Assembly: GCA_934101425.1 (NCBI GenBank)
Contig: CAKOQQ010000005.1
Location: 70,222-134,221 of the forward strand
Source: an uncultured Bacilli bacterium
GTDB taxonomy: Bacteria > Bacillota_I > Bacilli_A > RF39 > UBA660
Reading direction: 5' to 3'
Length of the DNA stretch: 64,000 nucleotides
Shown: one piece after another, positions 15,449 to 25,303 of the stretch
How positions within the stretch are numbered: position 1 is the first letter of the stretch
Layout of the letters: each line of letters starts with the position of its first letter
Notes under the pieces: generated by a model
Database searches by the model: none
Seen by the model: the letters and a program-made list of their open reading frames with translations, nothing else
Told to the model about the DNA's origin: nothing
Program-made: the position numbers and the translations under genes

Positions 15449-17944
15449 TTAAATATTTTCTTCTCTAATAGTGTCAATAATGTTTTCATTTTTTATTTTT
15501 CTGGATGAATATCTCATTGTAATTGCCACTATAATAAATACACCAATTACAGCTATTAAAATAGCTTTATAAGGTATAATTATATGTTCTATACTAGAAT
15601 AATCACTAACTTGTTTATGTATTAAATAAGTTACTAGAAGTGACATTGGAATTGCATATAATAATGATTTTAATCCGTATATGATACTTTCATATCTAAG
15701 CATTTTATTAAATCCTTTTGGAGTAAGACCTATACTTCTTAATACTGCAAATTCTTTTCTTCTTAAATTAATGCTTGTATTAATCGTATTAAATACACTA
15801 GTAACACCAATTAAAGTTACTAGGGCTATAAAACCATAAACTAATATTTTAATTACTATTATAAGATTGTTCATCATTTGATATTCTTTACTTATATTAT
15901 AACTGCTCATACTAGTAGTATTATTTTTTAATAATTCTTCTATTAGTGAATCTAATTCTTTTACATCATTACTCTTAAGAACAACTTCATAAGATTCATA
16001 CGTATCAGTTATATGTTCTAGGTAATAACTTCTAGGCATAATAATTGTTATTCCTAAATTATTATACATATCTCTAATACCTATATATTCTTTATCTGAA
16101 ATGTAATAATCTTTTAAAGTATATATACATGAATTAGCATCTTCCATTTTGCATATTGGAATTTCTTCATGAGAATTATTAAACATATTCATTTGATAAC
16201 TTTTACGAGTTCTCTCTTTATAAATAAAGCCCTTAGCTTTATCAAATAATACTGGTTTCATCGTATTACCTATACCTTTTATATAATCTTTAAATGTTTC
16301 ATCATCAAATACTATTAGGTTTATATACTCATTATTATCTGCGTAATACATTTTATTTTCTTTTAAGAATTTTATATATTTATCGTTATAAAGATTCATT
16401 TCACTTACTTTATATTTAGATAAATAAGTTTCACTTCTCATAATAGCATATTCATCTACATATTTACTATTTATTACTTTATTTATAATATTTTTATCTT
16501 TAGTTAAACTTGCATTATTTAGTACAATATCAAAGCTTGGCATAGCTAAATCATTATCCATACTACTCATTGCATAATTCATATAACTACTAAATGATAT
16601 AAATAATACAATACTTATAAATAAAGATATGATTGTTATTCTATATTTTTTCTTATTTCTTTTTATATTTTTAAGGGCAAGTTCGCCTTCTATACCAAAT
16701 AATTTTCTAGTTAATTTACTAGTTTTTACTTTTCTACCTTTAATTTTAATATCATCATTTAATCTAATTGCTTCAATTGGAGATATTCTTGATGCTCTAA
16801 TTGCCGGTATAAATGCACTTATAATGATAGTTATAATCATAAATATAATAGGTACTATTATAAATATTGGATATGTTACTAATTTAAATGCTGTATTTGG
16901 AAGATCTTTTAAAAGTATATTCATAGAAGCTACCACAGCACCAATACCTATATACGCTGACAATATACCAAGAGGTATACCAATTATTCCTACTATAAAT
17001 GATTCAAATAATACGGTTTTTCTAAGTTGTTTTCTAGTTGCACCAATCGATGCAAAAAGTCCAAATTGTTTTTTTCTTTCCATTACTGATATAGCAAATG
17101 AATTATATATTACAATAATACAACCTACTGATACCAATAACAGCATAATAACCAATAAACCTACTATACTTCTCATGATATTACCATATTTACTAACTCC
17201 ATATAATGATAATAAGCTAGTATTCAAATCATATTCTCCAACTGAAAAGTTTTTAGCTATTTTTTCGGTTAATTCAATAGTTTTTTTAGGATTTTTATAT
17301 ATTATGTATAACATTTGATTATCTAGTTTTTCTTTATATGTAAAGACATTAAATCCTACTTCACTGTAACTTTCATATACATCTTTTTTTATAATTCCAA
17401 CTACTGTATATTCTTTAGTAAAGTAATCTTTAATTATTTCTCCTTTACTATAATAATTAGAATTATTTACTTGTCCATCTAAATACCTATTACCAATATT
17501 TAAAGTTATTTTGTCTCCTACTTTTAAATCGGTTTTACTATCTTCAGGAATAACTATTTCACTATCACTTTTAGGCATAGATCCACTAACTAATTCTAAA
17601 TGATTTAAATAATCTTTATTAGCATAAAATACTGAAAAATATCTTTTAAAATCATCATTAGTATCTATTTTACTATACCCAATAAATTCTTTTGCATATG
17701 TTTTTTCTATATTATTATTTTTAATAATAGTATTATAATTATTAGAAGATACATTTAATAGTTTAGCATGATAATCTCCGGATGTTGCAATTGCTTCATC
17801 AATCATAACTTCTCTAAATGTAGATAATAGAAGACCGATTCCTACCATAAGAGCAGTTGAAAGTATTACACCAACAATTGTAACAATAGTTCTTTTTTTA
17901 TTCATTTTAAGGTGCTTAATAGTTAATTTATTTAATATATTCAT
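15449..17944 (-). CDS. ABC transporter permease with two FtsX domains
   Basis: An 831-residue permease: membrane segment at 20-40, a large extracellular domain (about 45-245), three segments ending near residue 390 with the FtsX pattern RKKQFGLFASIGATRKQLRK, a second extracellular domain, then a second FtsX unit with RRKEFAVLRSIGLTPKGFNK. This duplicated MacB/FtsX-like build is found in transporters that remove or sense antimicrobial peptides. Its start overlaps the stop of the ATPase gene (TAATG). With the two-component genes upstream it forms a four-gene module. Substrate is inferred from context only. Confidence 0.85.
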   Translation of the reverse strand: MNILNKLTIKHLKMNKKRTIVTIVGVILSTALMVGIGLLLSTFREVMIDEAIATSGDYHAKLLNVSSNNYNTIIKNNNIEKTYAKEFIGYSKIDTNDDFKRYFSVFYANKDYLNHLELVSGSMPKSDSEIVIPEDSKTDLKVGDKITLNIGNRYLDGQVNNSNYYSKGEIIKDYFTKEYTVVGIIKKDVYESYSEVGFNVFTYKEKLDNQMLYIIYKNPKKTIELTEKIAKNFSVGEYDLNTSLLSLYGVSKYGNIMRSIVGLLVIMLLLVSVGCIIVIYNSFAISVMERKKQFGLFASIGATRKQLRKTVLFESFIVGIIGIPLGILSAYIGIGAVVASMNILLKDLPNTAFKLVTYPIFIIVPIIFMIITIIISAFIPAIRASRISPIEAIRLNDDIKIKGRKVKTSKLTRKLFGIEGELALKNIKRNKKKYRITIISLFISIVLFISFSSYMNYAMSSMDNDLAMPSFDIVLNNASLTKDKNIINKVINSKYVDEYAIMRSETYLSKYKVSEMNLYNDKYIKFLKENKMYYADNNEYINLIVFDDETFKDYIKGIGNTMKPVLFDKAKGFIYKERTRKSYQMNMFNNSHEEIPICKMEDANSCIYTLKDYYISDKEYIGIRDMYNNLGITIIMPRSYYLEHITDTYESYEVVLKSNDVKELDSLIEELLKNNTTSMSSYNISKEYQMMNNLIIVIKILVYGFIALVTLIGVTSVFNTINTSINLRRKEFAVLRSIGLTPKGFNKMLRYESIIYGLKSLLYAIPMSLLVTYLIHKQVSDYSSIEHIIIPYKAILIAVIGVFIIVAITMRYSSRKIKNENIIDTIREENI

Positions 17945-18624
17945 TATTTCACCTTTTCATCACTAACTATTTTTCCATCTTCTATTGTTATAATTCTATC
18001 CGCATTAAGAGCTAACTTATGATCATGTGTAATCATTATAATAGTTTGTTTATACTTTTGATTAGATAATTTTAATAATTCAATAATATCATTACTTGCT
18101 TTACTATCTAGGTTTCCCGTAGGTTCATCTGCAAGTAACAAAGCTGGACGATTCATTAGTGCTCTACCTATTGATACTCTTTGTTGTTGACCACCTGATA
18201 ATTCATTTGGTAAATGTTTAACTCTACTTTTTAACCCTAATGTTTCAATTATTTCTTTTAAATATTTTTCATCTGGTTTTCTAGAATCTAATAATATTGG
18301 TAATGTTATATTTTCTTCTACATTAAGAATCGGAATTAAATTGTAAAATTGATAAATTAATCCTACTTGTCTTCTTCTAAATATAGCTAAATTATTTTCA
18401 TTTAGTTTATAAATATTTTCACCATCAATTATTATTTCTCCACTAGTTGGTTTATCTACACCGCCAAGTAAATGCATAAGTGTAGATTTACCACTACCAC
18501 TTGATCCTACTATTGCAACAAATTCACCTTTTTCAACTGAAAAAGATACATTGTCTAAAGCTTTTACTAAAGTATTTCCCTTACCATAGTTTTTACATAA
18601 ATTCTTTACTTTTAATATTTCCAT
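17944..18624 (-). CDS. ABC transporter ATPase (LolD/BceA type)
   Basis: About 226 residues. Walker A GSSGSGKST near residue 40, signature LSGGQQQR, Walker B ALLLADEPTG and D-loop NLDSKA, H-loop MITHDH. The Gly-Asn-Leu-Asp-Ser pattern after Walker B is typical of the LolD/MacB/BceA branch, which pairs with FtsX permeases. ATG at 18624 is preferred over an in-frame GTG at 18636, because GGGAGG lies just before it. Expression is probably set by the response-regulator boxes at 18661-18696. Confidence 0.9.
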   Translation of the reverse strand: MEILKVKNLCKNYGKGNTLVKALDNVSFSVEKGEFVAIVGSSGSGKSTLMHLLGGVDKPTSGEIIIDGENIYKLNENNLAIFRRRQVGLIYQFYNLIPILNVEENITLPILLDSRKPDEKYLKEIIETLGLKSRVKHLPNELSGGQQQRVSIGRALMNRPALLLADEPTGNLDSKASNDIIELLKLSNQKYKQTIIMITHDHKLALNADRIITIEDGKIVSDEKVK

Positions 18625-18660
18625 AATTCCTCCCACAATTAAATTATATTATATTAATTG

Positions 18661-18696
18661 TTACAATATAGTGACAATTTTATTACAATTTTGTCA
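18661..18696 (-). promoter_or_regulatory. tandem BceR-type boxes and promoter before the ABC genes
   Basis: On the minus strand TGACA-AAAT-TGTAA (18683-18696) fits the TnACA-N4-TGTAA motif bound by BceR-type regulators of Bacillus. A second, imperfect copy TCACT-ATAT-TGTAA is at 18661-18674; centres are 22 bp apart, about two helical turns. TTGTCA, 18 bases and TATAAT overlap and follow these boxes just before the ATPase gene. It suggests the histidine kinase/regulator pair drives the transporter. Confidence 0.6.
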
Positions 18697-19872
18697 CATA
18701 TTAAATTTATAAAATTTTATTATAAATGTAGTACCATTATTACTAGTTTGTACACTTATATTACCATTTTCTTTTTCTATTATTTTTTTAGCCATATTAA
18801 GTCCAATACCTATACTCTCTTTATTAGTACTACCTTTATAAAATCTTTCAAATATATGTGGTAAATCAGCATTTGATATACCAGCTCCATCATCAATAAT
18901 TTTTACCTCAGTATATATTGGATTATCACTAGATACTATTTTTATTAAAGAATTAGTGTGCTCATAAGCATTTTTTAAAACATTTATAAAAGCTTCTCTA
19001 ACCCAATTTTCATCTACTTTTATTTTTAGATTTTTATCAACTTCATTTATTAAACTAATACCTTTTAATTCTATAGGTATTTTAATAGGTTCCAAAGCAT
19101 TATCTATAATTTTAGATAAATCCTCTTTTTTATCTACAAGTAAAACAGTTCCACTATCTAATCTAGACATTTTAAGTAAACTGGTTACTAACCACTCTAT
19201 TCTATCTAAATTTTTCTTTTCCATTTGGATAAATTCTTTTTTAGTGATAGCATCAACATTACCACTTAATACTTCTAAACCAACATTCATACTTGTAAGT
19301 GGTGTTCTAAGTTGATGCGATATATCTTCTAATGTTGTTTCTAAATACTTTTTTTCTTTTAATTCAATATCTCTAGTTTCTTTTAATTTTATAGTCATTT
19401 TATATAAGTCATTTTTAAGATTACTGATATCACCCTCATCATAACTTCTTATATCCATACTATAATCATCATTTAGTATTTTAGTAGTATAAATAGATAA
19501 TCCTTTTATTTTTTTAAATACATAAATATTGTGAATTATATATATAGTTGATATAACTATTATTACTAATAAATATATAATTATTATTTCAATATATATT
19601 TTTTTACTATCTAAAATATTTATTTTATTATTTATACCATATTTTTCTAATATAGTCTTATCATTATTATCACTCATTAAACTATCTATTATTTCATCTT
19701 CTAATTCTGGATAAACTTCTATTACACCATTACTAACTTTAGCATAGACATTTATTACTTCATTTTTATAATATTTATCTAATTTATATATAAAAATTAA
19801 AAGTATAAATAAGAATACTATAGATACTACTGTTATATATAATAATAATTTCTTTACTTCACTATTATTCAT
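18694..19872 (-). CDS. sensor histidine kinase of the ABC module
   Basis: About 392 residues. Two membrane helices (about 9-29 and 92-115) flank a small extracellular domain of about 60 residues; a HAMP-like linker follows, then the phospho-acceptor His186 in EDISHQLRTPLTSM and an ATPase domain with NVLKNAYEHT, DDGAGIS and GIGLNMAKKI. ATG at 19872 has GGTGAT upstream and overlaps the regulator gene's end. The short sensor domain resembles kinases that sense through their ABC partner, though it is longer than in true intramembrane-sensing BceS. Confidence 0.9.
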   Translation of the reverse strand: MNNSEVKKLLLYITVVSIVFLFILLIFIYKLDKYYKNEVINVYAKVSNGVIEVYPELEDEIIDSLMSDNNDKTILEKYGINNKINILDSKKIYIEIIIIYLLVIIVISTIYIIHNIYVFKKIKGLSIYTTKILNDDYSMDIRSYDEGDISNLKNDLYKMTIKLKETRDIELKEKKYLETTLEDISHQLRTPLTSMNVGLEVLSGNVDAITKKEFIQMEKKNLDRIEWLVTSLLKMSRLDSGTVLLVDKKEDLSKIIDNALEPIKIPIELKGISLINEVDKNLKIKVDENWVREAFINVLKNAYEHTNSLIKIVSSDNPIYTEVKIIDDGAGISNADLPHIFERFYKGSTNKESIGIGLNMAKKIIEKENGNISVQTSNNGTTFIIKFYKFNM

Positions 19873-20533
19873 CTTTATCACCAATCATATATCCTATTCC
19901 TCTTATTGTTTTTATAATTTCAGGATTAGAGGGATCAGTTTCTATCTTTTCTCTTAATCTTTTAATATATACGGTAAGTGTATTATCATTTACAAAATCT
20001 TCATTAATATCCCATATATCAGATAGTATCTTTTCTCTTGTAAATACTTTATTTAAAGAAAGTGCCATAGTAATAAGTATTTTATATTCTAATGAAGTTA
20101 AAAATACTTCTTTATCATCCTTATATACCTTTGCTTCTCTTAAATCTATTTTTATATTTTTAATATTTATATAATTATCATTTACTTTTTTTCTTAATGC
20201 TTTTTTCATTCTAGATACTAATTCACGAGCTTTAAAAGGTTTTGTTATATAGTCATCTGCACCCATATCAAGGCCTCTAACTATAGATACTTCTAAATCA
20301 TTTGCAGTTAAAAATATAATTGGTATATCTTTTATTTTTTTAATTTTCTTAAATACTTCATATCCATCTATATCTGGTAAATTAATATCTAAAAGAACTA
20401 ATTCTATATCATTATTTATACATTCTATACCACTAATACCATTTTCTTTAGTTATAACATTAAATCCTTCTTCTTTTAAAAAATATTCTAACCCACTTCT
20501 AATCGCTAAATCATCTTCAATAATAAGTACCAT
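19865..20533 (-). CDS. OmpR-family response regulator of the ABC module
   Basis: A 222-residue regulator. Receiver domain with acidic pair at residues 7-8, phospho-acceptor Asp49 in LVLLDINLP and the conserved Lys in DYITKPF. The C-terminal winged helix carries DNTLTVYIKRLREKIE and the closing IRGIGYMI. It opens the four-gene regulator-kinase-ATPase-permease module. The likely DNA site is the pair of boxes at 18661-18696. Confidence 0.92.
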   Translation of the reverse strand: MVLIIEDDLAIRSGLEYFLKEEGFNVITKENGISGIECINNDIELVLLDINLPDIDGYEVFKKIKKIKDIPIIFLTANDLEVSIVRGLDMGADDYITKPFKARELVSRMKKALRKKVNDNYINIKNIKIDLREAKVYKDDKEVFLTSLEYKILITMALSLNKVFTREKILSDIWDINEDFVNDNTLTVYIKRLREKIETDPSNPEIIKTIRGIGYMIGDKDE

Positions 20534-20589
20534 TTTATCACCAATTTAATTATACTATATTTATTCTTTATTTAAATGACTAAATTGTA

Positions 20590-20632
20590 ATAAAAAAAGT
20601 AATTGATTACTTCATATCAATTACTTTTTTAA
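20590..20632 (-). terminator. terminator overlapping the end of the DUF308 gene
   Basis: AAAAAGTAATTGAT pairs with ATCAATTACTTTTT. The stem contains the stop codon of the DUF308 gene and is followed by T on the minus strand. Confidence 0.75.
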
Positions 20633-21167
20633 TATTTTTAGCAGTTTTAGAATAACTTCTTATAGTAATTAAGTCAGATACACTATCAATTAATAATATT
20701 ATACCAAGTACTCTAATAGTAAGTTTTACCGATTCAAATGGATATAATATTAATATAAGTGAAAATACTAGTAAAATAACAGCACTTGTAAATATTACGT
20801 ACCATTTATCATATCCTTCTTTTTTTAATTCAAATGAATGTTTGAATTTATCAATAGATTCTACAAGGATTAATATACCAGCCATAAAAGGTATTATAGA
20901 CATAAAGAATGATGGTTTTAATATAATATATACTCCTAATATAGAAGCTATAAGACCAAGTACTAACATACCTTTAGCATAAGCTGTATAATTTTCATTA
21001 ATAAATGTTATTATCATTGATATACCAAATACTAATATTAATACACCTATTAAATAACAAATAAAATCACTTACAAAACCTGGTGCAATAATCATTACTA
21101 TACCTAAGATAGTATATAAAATTGCGTTTACTGCTAACATATTTTTAATTCTTTTTAAAATTTCCAT
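20607..21167 (-). CDS. DUF308 (HdeD-like) membrane protein
   Basis: A 186-residue protein with six hydrophobic segments in three repeats of helical pairs and short loops, the DUF308/HdeD pattern (for example GVLILVFGISMIITF and GILILVESIDKF). HdeD of E. coli is linked to acid stress; the role in Firmicutes is unknown. It follows the PlsC-like gene closely and is probably part of one transcript with the two-component and acyl-CoA ligase genes upstream. Confidence 0.8.
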   Translation of the reverse strand: MEILKRIKNMLAVNAILYTILGIVMIIAPGFVSDFICYLIGVLILVFGISMIITFINENYTAYAKGMLVLGLIASILGVYIILKPSFFMSIIPFMAGILILVESIDKFKHSFELKKEGYDKWYVIFTSAVILLVFSLILILYPFESVKLTIRVLGIILLIDSVSDLITIRSYSKTAKNIKKVIDMK

Positions 21168-21169
21168 TA

Positions 21170-21631
21170 CTATTTCCTCCCTAACATTAATTCTTTTACT
21201 TTTTCTTCTAAATATGTTTTTATTTCACTATTAGACATACCATTTAAATCTAATTTATCACCAAAGGTAACAGTTAAATCTTTACCAAATTTATAATCCC
21301 CAGTTATGGCACATGGAATTATAGTGGCTGGATAAGACGTTACACTAATATCTGTAGTAGAAAAGTATGAATAATAATTTTTATTTAATGCTCCAAATAT
21401 TAATACTGCTTTTCCATCTTTAAGCGATGAAAGTACTTCAGACTCATTTGTTATACCTTTTACATAATATAGTTTTCTTTTAAAAAATAATCCTATAAGT
21501 AAATGATCATATTTGCTTACATGATTTGAATATATAATAACAGGTCCTTCTTTAGGTATAACACTTTTATTTATACTTTTTATATTATGGGTAAGACCTA
21601 ATATATATCCTCCAATAACTTTTTTAATCAT
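21170..21631 (-). CDS. short PlsC-like glycerophosphate acyltransferase homologue
   Basis: A 153-residue protein with the HX4D acyltransferase motif in YSNHVSKYDHLL near residue 36-41. In active PlsC enzymes a FPEGTRS-type motif follows about 70 residues later; here the matching stretch reads VLIFGALNKN, so the Glu-Gly core is missing. The protein is also shorter than usual (about 200-240). It may be an altered enzyme or one acting with the neighbouring acyl-CoA ligases. It overlaps the histidine kinase gene by eight bases. Superfamily call fair, activity doubtful. Confidence 0.65.
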   Translation of the reverse strand: MIKKVIGGYILGLTHNIKSINKSVIPKEGPVIIYSNHVSKYDHLLIGLFFKRKLYYVKGITNESEVLSSLKDGKAVLIFGALNKNYYSYFSTTDISVTSYPATIIPCAITGDYKFGKDLTVTFGDKLDLNGMSNSEIKTYLEEKVKELMLGRK

Positions 21632-22907
21632 AATTACCTCTCTTTAAAGTAAAACATATATCAAGGCCATTATTATTATTTTTGGCATATATTTTACCAT
21701 TATGTAATTCAATTATTTCTTTACATATAGATAAACCTAAACCAGGTATTTTTCTAGACGGATCAGTAGTATATAATGGTTCAAATATTTTTTCTAATTC
21801 ACTACTGTCTACTCCTTTACCATTATCACTAATAGTAAATAATACTTCATCACCTGTATTTAAAGCGTATATAGTAATAACTAAATTATTATCAGTATTA
21901 TGTTTTATACTATTAGTAATTATATTACTAAATACTCTTTTTATTTTAGCTTTATCTATTAATATTTTAGAATTAGACGAACTACTTTTTATAACTAATT
22001 TAATATTTTTTTCTTTAAGTTCATCTAAGTAATCTTTCTTTAATTCTTCTAATAAATCTTTTACGGTAATCTCTTCCATTCTTAAAGTGCCTTTTATATT
22101 ACAACTTAAGTAATCATCAAATTCTTCTACTAGTTCTTTCATAACAATAGATTTATTATAAATTTTATTTATATACTCTTTTTTAGTATTATCATTTAGT
22201 TTATCGCTTTTAAGTAGTCCTGCATATCCCATAATAGATGTTAATGGTGTTTTTATATCATGAGATATAGAAGCGATTATTCTACTTTGTTTGCTTTTTT
22301 CATTTTCCAAATCCTCTACTACACCGGCAAATGTATGTTGTAACATATCTAAGTTAGTCTTTACTTTTCTTCTTTTTGGTAAAATACCATATTTATAATT
22401 TTTCATATCAGTTTGCAGTTTAAGTATCGGGCTTAACAATTCACTATTTGCAAAAATTAGACCTATTATAGTAACTACAATCCATAAAATTCCTTGAAAG
22501 AATAATAACTCTCTTACAACTCTAACACTAGATACTTTTGTATCACTATTAGATGAATAAGTAAGCATATACTCTTCATTATCGATAGTTACTAATTTGC
22601 TAATTTGATAAATTGTTTTATAGTTTTTGTTATTAGTATAGACAATACTATTATTTCTATCATAAAGAGTTATAAAAGCATCATAATTAGTTGATAACTC
22701 ATCTAATGAATTATAAACATCTTTATAGTTTTTATCTTCTATAGAAGCACTTATTTTATTTAAATTAGTTTGATACTCATTATTTAAATTAATTATTTCT
22801 TTATCAATCTTTTTTACTAAGAAAAAATTATAATATAGTATAAGTAATATTGTATTTATAAATAATATTGATACTATCGTAGAAATAGTTTTTTTTCTAA
22901 TGCTCAT
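21624..22907 (-). CDS. sensor histidine kinase
   Basis: A 427-residue kinase. Membrane helices at about 8-30 and 136-153 enclose an extracellular domain of about 100 residues. The phospho-acceptor His216 is in ASISHDIKTPLTSIMGY; the ATPase domain has NIITNSIKHNT, SDNGKGVD and GLGLSICKEI. It overlaps both its regulator gene (11 bases) and the PlsC-like gene, so the signalling pair is translated with the lipid genes. Signal unknown. Confidence 0.92.
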   Translation of the reverse strand: MSIRKKTISTIVSILFINTILLILYYNFFLVKKIDKEIINLNNEYQTNLNKISASIEDKNYKDVYNSLDELSTNYDAFITLYDRNNSIVYTNNKNYKTIYQISKLVTIDNEEYMLTYSSNSDTKVSSVRVVRELLFFQGILWIVVTIIGLIFANSELLSPILKLQTDMKNYKYGILPKRRKVKTNLDMLQHTFAGVVEDLENEKSKQSRIIASISHDIKTPLTSIMGYAGLLKSDKLNDNTKKEYINKIYNKSIVMKELVEEFDDYLSCNIKGTLRMEEITVKDLLEELKKDYLDELKEKNIKLVIKSSSSNSKILIDKAKIKRVFSNIITNSIKHNTDNNLVITIYALNTGDEVLFTISDNGKGVDSSELEKIFEPLYTTDPSRKIPGLGLSICKEIIELHNGKIYAKNNNNGLDICFTLKRGNYD

Positions 22908-23574
22908 CTAATACCTTTATAAATTTATAACCAAGTCCCCATATGGTTTTAATATATTTTTCATCTGGGTCAAGTTTATTTCTTAAACTTTTAATATGTA
23001 CTGCTACAGTACCTATTTCTCCATAATTTTCTCCCCATACACTATTAAATATTTTTTCTTTTGATAAAACTATACCTGCATTTTTCATTAAATATGCGAG
23101 TAATTCAAATTCTCTAGTAGATAAATCTATTAGACTATTATTTTTATATACTTCATAACTATCTAAATTAATTTCTATTTCACCTATTTTAATAATATTT
23201 GATACTTCTACTCTATTATTTCTTCTAATATGAGCTTTTACTCTAGCGACTAACTCTTCTATTATAAAAGGCTTAGTTATATAATCATCTGCACCGACTT
23301 CAAAACCTAATAATTTATCTAAAGTACTTGTTTTAGCGGTTACAAAGATTATTGGTGAAGATGTTATTTCTCTAATTTTAGTACAAAGAGTTGTACCTGA
23401 CATTTCAGGCATCATTACATCAAGTAATATTAAATCAAATTTTTCTTTTTGTACTAACTCTAAAGCTTTCTTACTACTATCTATGGCAGTAGTAGAAAAT
23501 CCTTCATCTTCTAAGACATCTTTTATCAAAAGAGCTATATCAAGTTCATCATCTACAACTAATATTTTAGACAT
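22897..23574 (-). CDS. OmpR-family response regulator
   Basis: A 225-residue regulator: acidic pair Asp8-Asp9, phospho-acceptor Asp52 in LILLDVMMP, Lys in DYITKPF; winged-helix output domain with LSTREFELLAYL and AVHIKSLRNKL. It sits eight bases after an acyl-CoA ligase gene and overlaps its kinase gene. It most likely controls this envelope and lipid cluster, which is inference from position. Confidence 0.93.
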   Translation of the reverse strand: MSKILVVDDELDIALLIKDVLEDEGFSTTAIDSSKKALELVQKEKFDLILLDVMMPEMSGTTLCTKIREITSSPIIFVTAKTSTLDKLLGFEVGADDYITKPFIIEELVARVKAHIRRNNRVEVSNIIKIGEIEINLDSYEVYKNNSLIDLSTREFELLAYLMKNAGIVLSKEKIFNSVWGENYGEIGTVAVHIKSLRNKLDPDEKYIKTIWGLGYKFIKVLDEH

Positions 23575-23581
23575 AAATCAC

Positions 23582-25303
23582 CTATTTTTTATTTTCTTTT
23601 TCAAGTTCTCTATAAGCTACCTTACCAACAAGAGTTGTAGGTAGTGAGCTTCTATATTCATATTCATATGGAAGTGCATATTTAGCAATATTTCTTTCAC
23701 AATATTCTTTTATACTTTCTTTAACTTCTTTTGTTGGTTCTATTCCATCTTTAAGAACTATATATGCTTTAGCTACTTGTACTTTATATGGATGATCTAT
23801 TCCTATTACAGTACAAGTAAGTACATCTTCATGTTCTGATATAATTTTTTCTATTTGTGATGGATAAATATTATATCCTGATGAAACAATCATTCTTTTT
23901 AATCTTTGCTTAAAGTATATATAGCCATCTTCATCCATAGAACCAATATCACCAGTATGAAGCCATAATATACCATCATCATGAACTCTTAACGTTTGAA
24001 TAGTTTCTTTTTCATTATTAACATATCCCATCATAACAGTAGGTCCTGAAATACAGATTTCTCCGTCTGTATTATATTCTGCTTCATCATGAGTACCTAT
24101 TTTTACTATTTTAAAGTAAGTATCAGGGAAAGGTATACCAATAGTTCCTTCTCTATATCTACCTGTTGGACTTAAACATGTTGCAGCAGAACTTTCAGTA
24201 AGACCATATCCAGGTCTTACTTCAGCTTTAGAACCATGTTCATGTAAAAATTTATCTATTTCATTTTTTAATTTAACAGTTAAGAAATCTCCTCCTGATA
24301 CCATACAAGTTACACAAGATAAGTCATTTTTCTTAATCTTTTTAGAATTTAGCATAGCTTCAAAAAGTGTTGGTACACCTACTATAAAATTAGGTTTATA
24401 TTTTTTTATTAAATCTCCGAACTTTTTAGCTTGAAAAGCTGGAATAAGAATGCATGTCATACCTATACATAATGTAGTATGAATACATACACCAAGTCCA
24501 AATCCATGGAATATAGGCATTATTGATAATATTGAATCTCCTTCTTTAGCTGGATCACACATTAAATGTGCTTGCATTGCTAAAGCATTAAAGTTTCTAT
24601 TAGAAAGACCAATTCCTTTAGGAGTACCTGTAGTTCCTCCACTATAAAGAATAATAGCTAAATCATCTGCACCTTTAGTAGTTTTATATCTACCTAAATA
24701 GTGACTACCTAATGAAATAAAATCTTTCCATTCAATAAGTAAATTCTTATCTGCTTTTTTATATTTTATTTTTCTTCCTTCCGTAACATAATAAAGTCCA
24801 CTCATAACAGGATTCATACTAGCAGATGCAGATGCTACTACAACTTTTTCTAATGATGTATTTTCTACTATATTTAATATTTTTTGGCAAGCAACATCTA
24901 CTGTTAATATAAATTTACTTTCTACATTATTTACATAAAATTCAATTTCCTTTTCACTTGATAAAGGATGAATCATATTTGCTACAGCACCTATTTTATT
25001 TACTGCATAAAATGTCATTACTCCTTCTGGAGTATTTGGCATACATATTGTAACTTTATCATCTTCAGCTATACCAAGTGCTTTAAGTGAACGAGCTATG
25101 TTATCAATATTTTCTAACATACTTTTAAATGTATATGATTTTCCATAATATTTAAAAGCTAATTTATGTAATCTGTCTTTTGAACATTCTTCTAAATAAT
25201 CTATCATTGTAGAATTTGGATATTCTAAATGACTAGGTACATCTTTATATTCTTTATACCAAGGTGTATTTATATTATTTTTTTGTTTCTTCGATTTTTT
25301 CAT
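23582..25303 (-). CDS. AMP-forming acyl-CoA ligase (copy 2)
   Basis: About 573 residues, close to copy 3 at 26.2 kb and more distantly to copy 1. Motifs: ILYSGGTTGTPKG, GYGLTESSA, WLHTGDIGSMD, LKRMIVSSGYNIYPSQIE and the lysine in TTLVGKVAYRELE. It begins with a basic, Lys/Gln/Asn-rich stretch. ATG at 25303 is preferred since GGAGG lies nine bases upstream; that start is inside the end of the acyltransferase-like gene, so the two are coupled. Substrate unknown. Confidence 0.88.
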   Translation of the reverse strand: MKKSKKQKNNINTPWYKEYKDVPSHLEYPNSTMIDYLEECSKDRLHKLAFKYYGKSYTFKSMLENIDNIARSLKALGIAEDDKVTICMPNTPEGVMTFYAVNKIGAVANMIHPLSSEKEIEFYVNNVESKFILTVDVACQKILNIVENTSLEKVVVASASASMNPVMSGLYYVTEGRKIKYKKADKNLLIEWKDFISLGSHYLGRYKTTKGADDLAIILYSGGTTGTPKGIGLSNRNFNALAMQAHLMCDPAKEGDSILSIMPIFHGFGLGVCIHTTLCIGMTCILIPAFQAKKFGDLIKKYKPNFIVGVPTLFEAMLNSKKIKKNDLSCVTCMVSGGDFLTVKLKNEIDKFLHEHGSKAEVRPGYGLTESSAATCLSPTGRYREGTIGIPFPDTYFKIVKIGTHDEAEYNTDGEICISGPTVMMGYVNNEKETIQTLRVHDDGILWLHTGDIGSMDEDGYIYFKQRLKRMIVSSGYNIYPSQIEKIISEHEDVLTCTVIGIDHPYKVQVAKAYIVLKDGIEPTKEVKESIKEYCERNIAKYALPYEYEYRSSLPTTLVGKVAYRELEKENKK

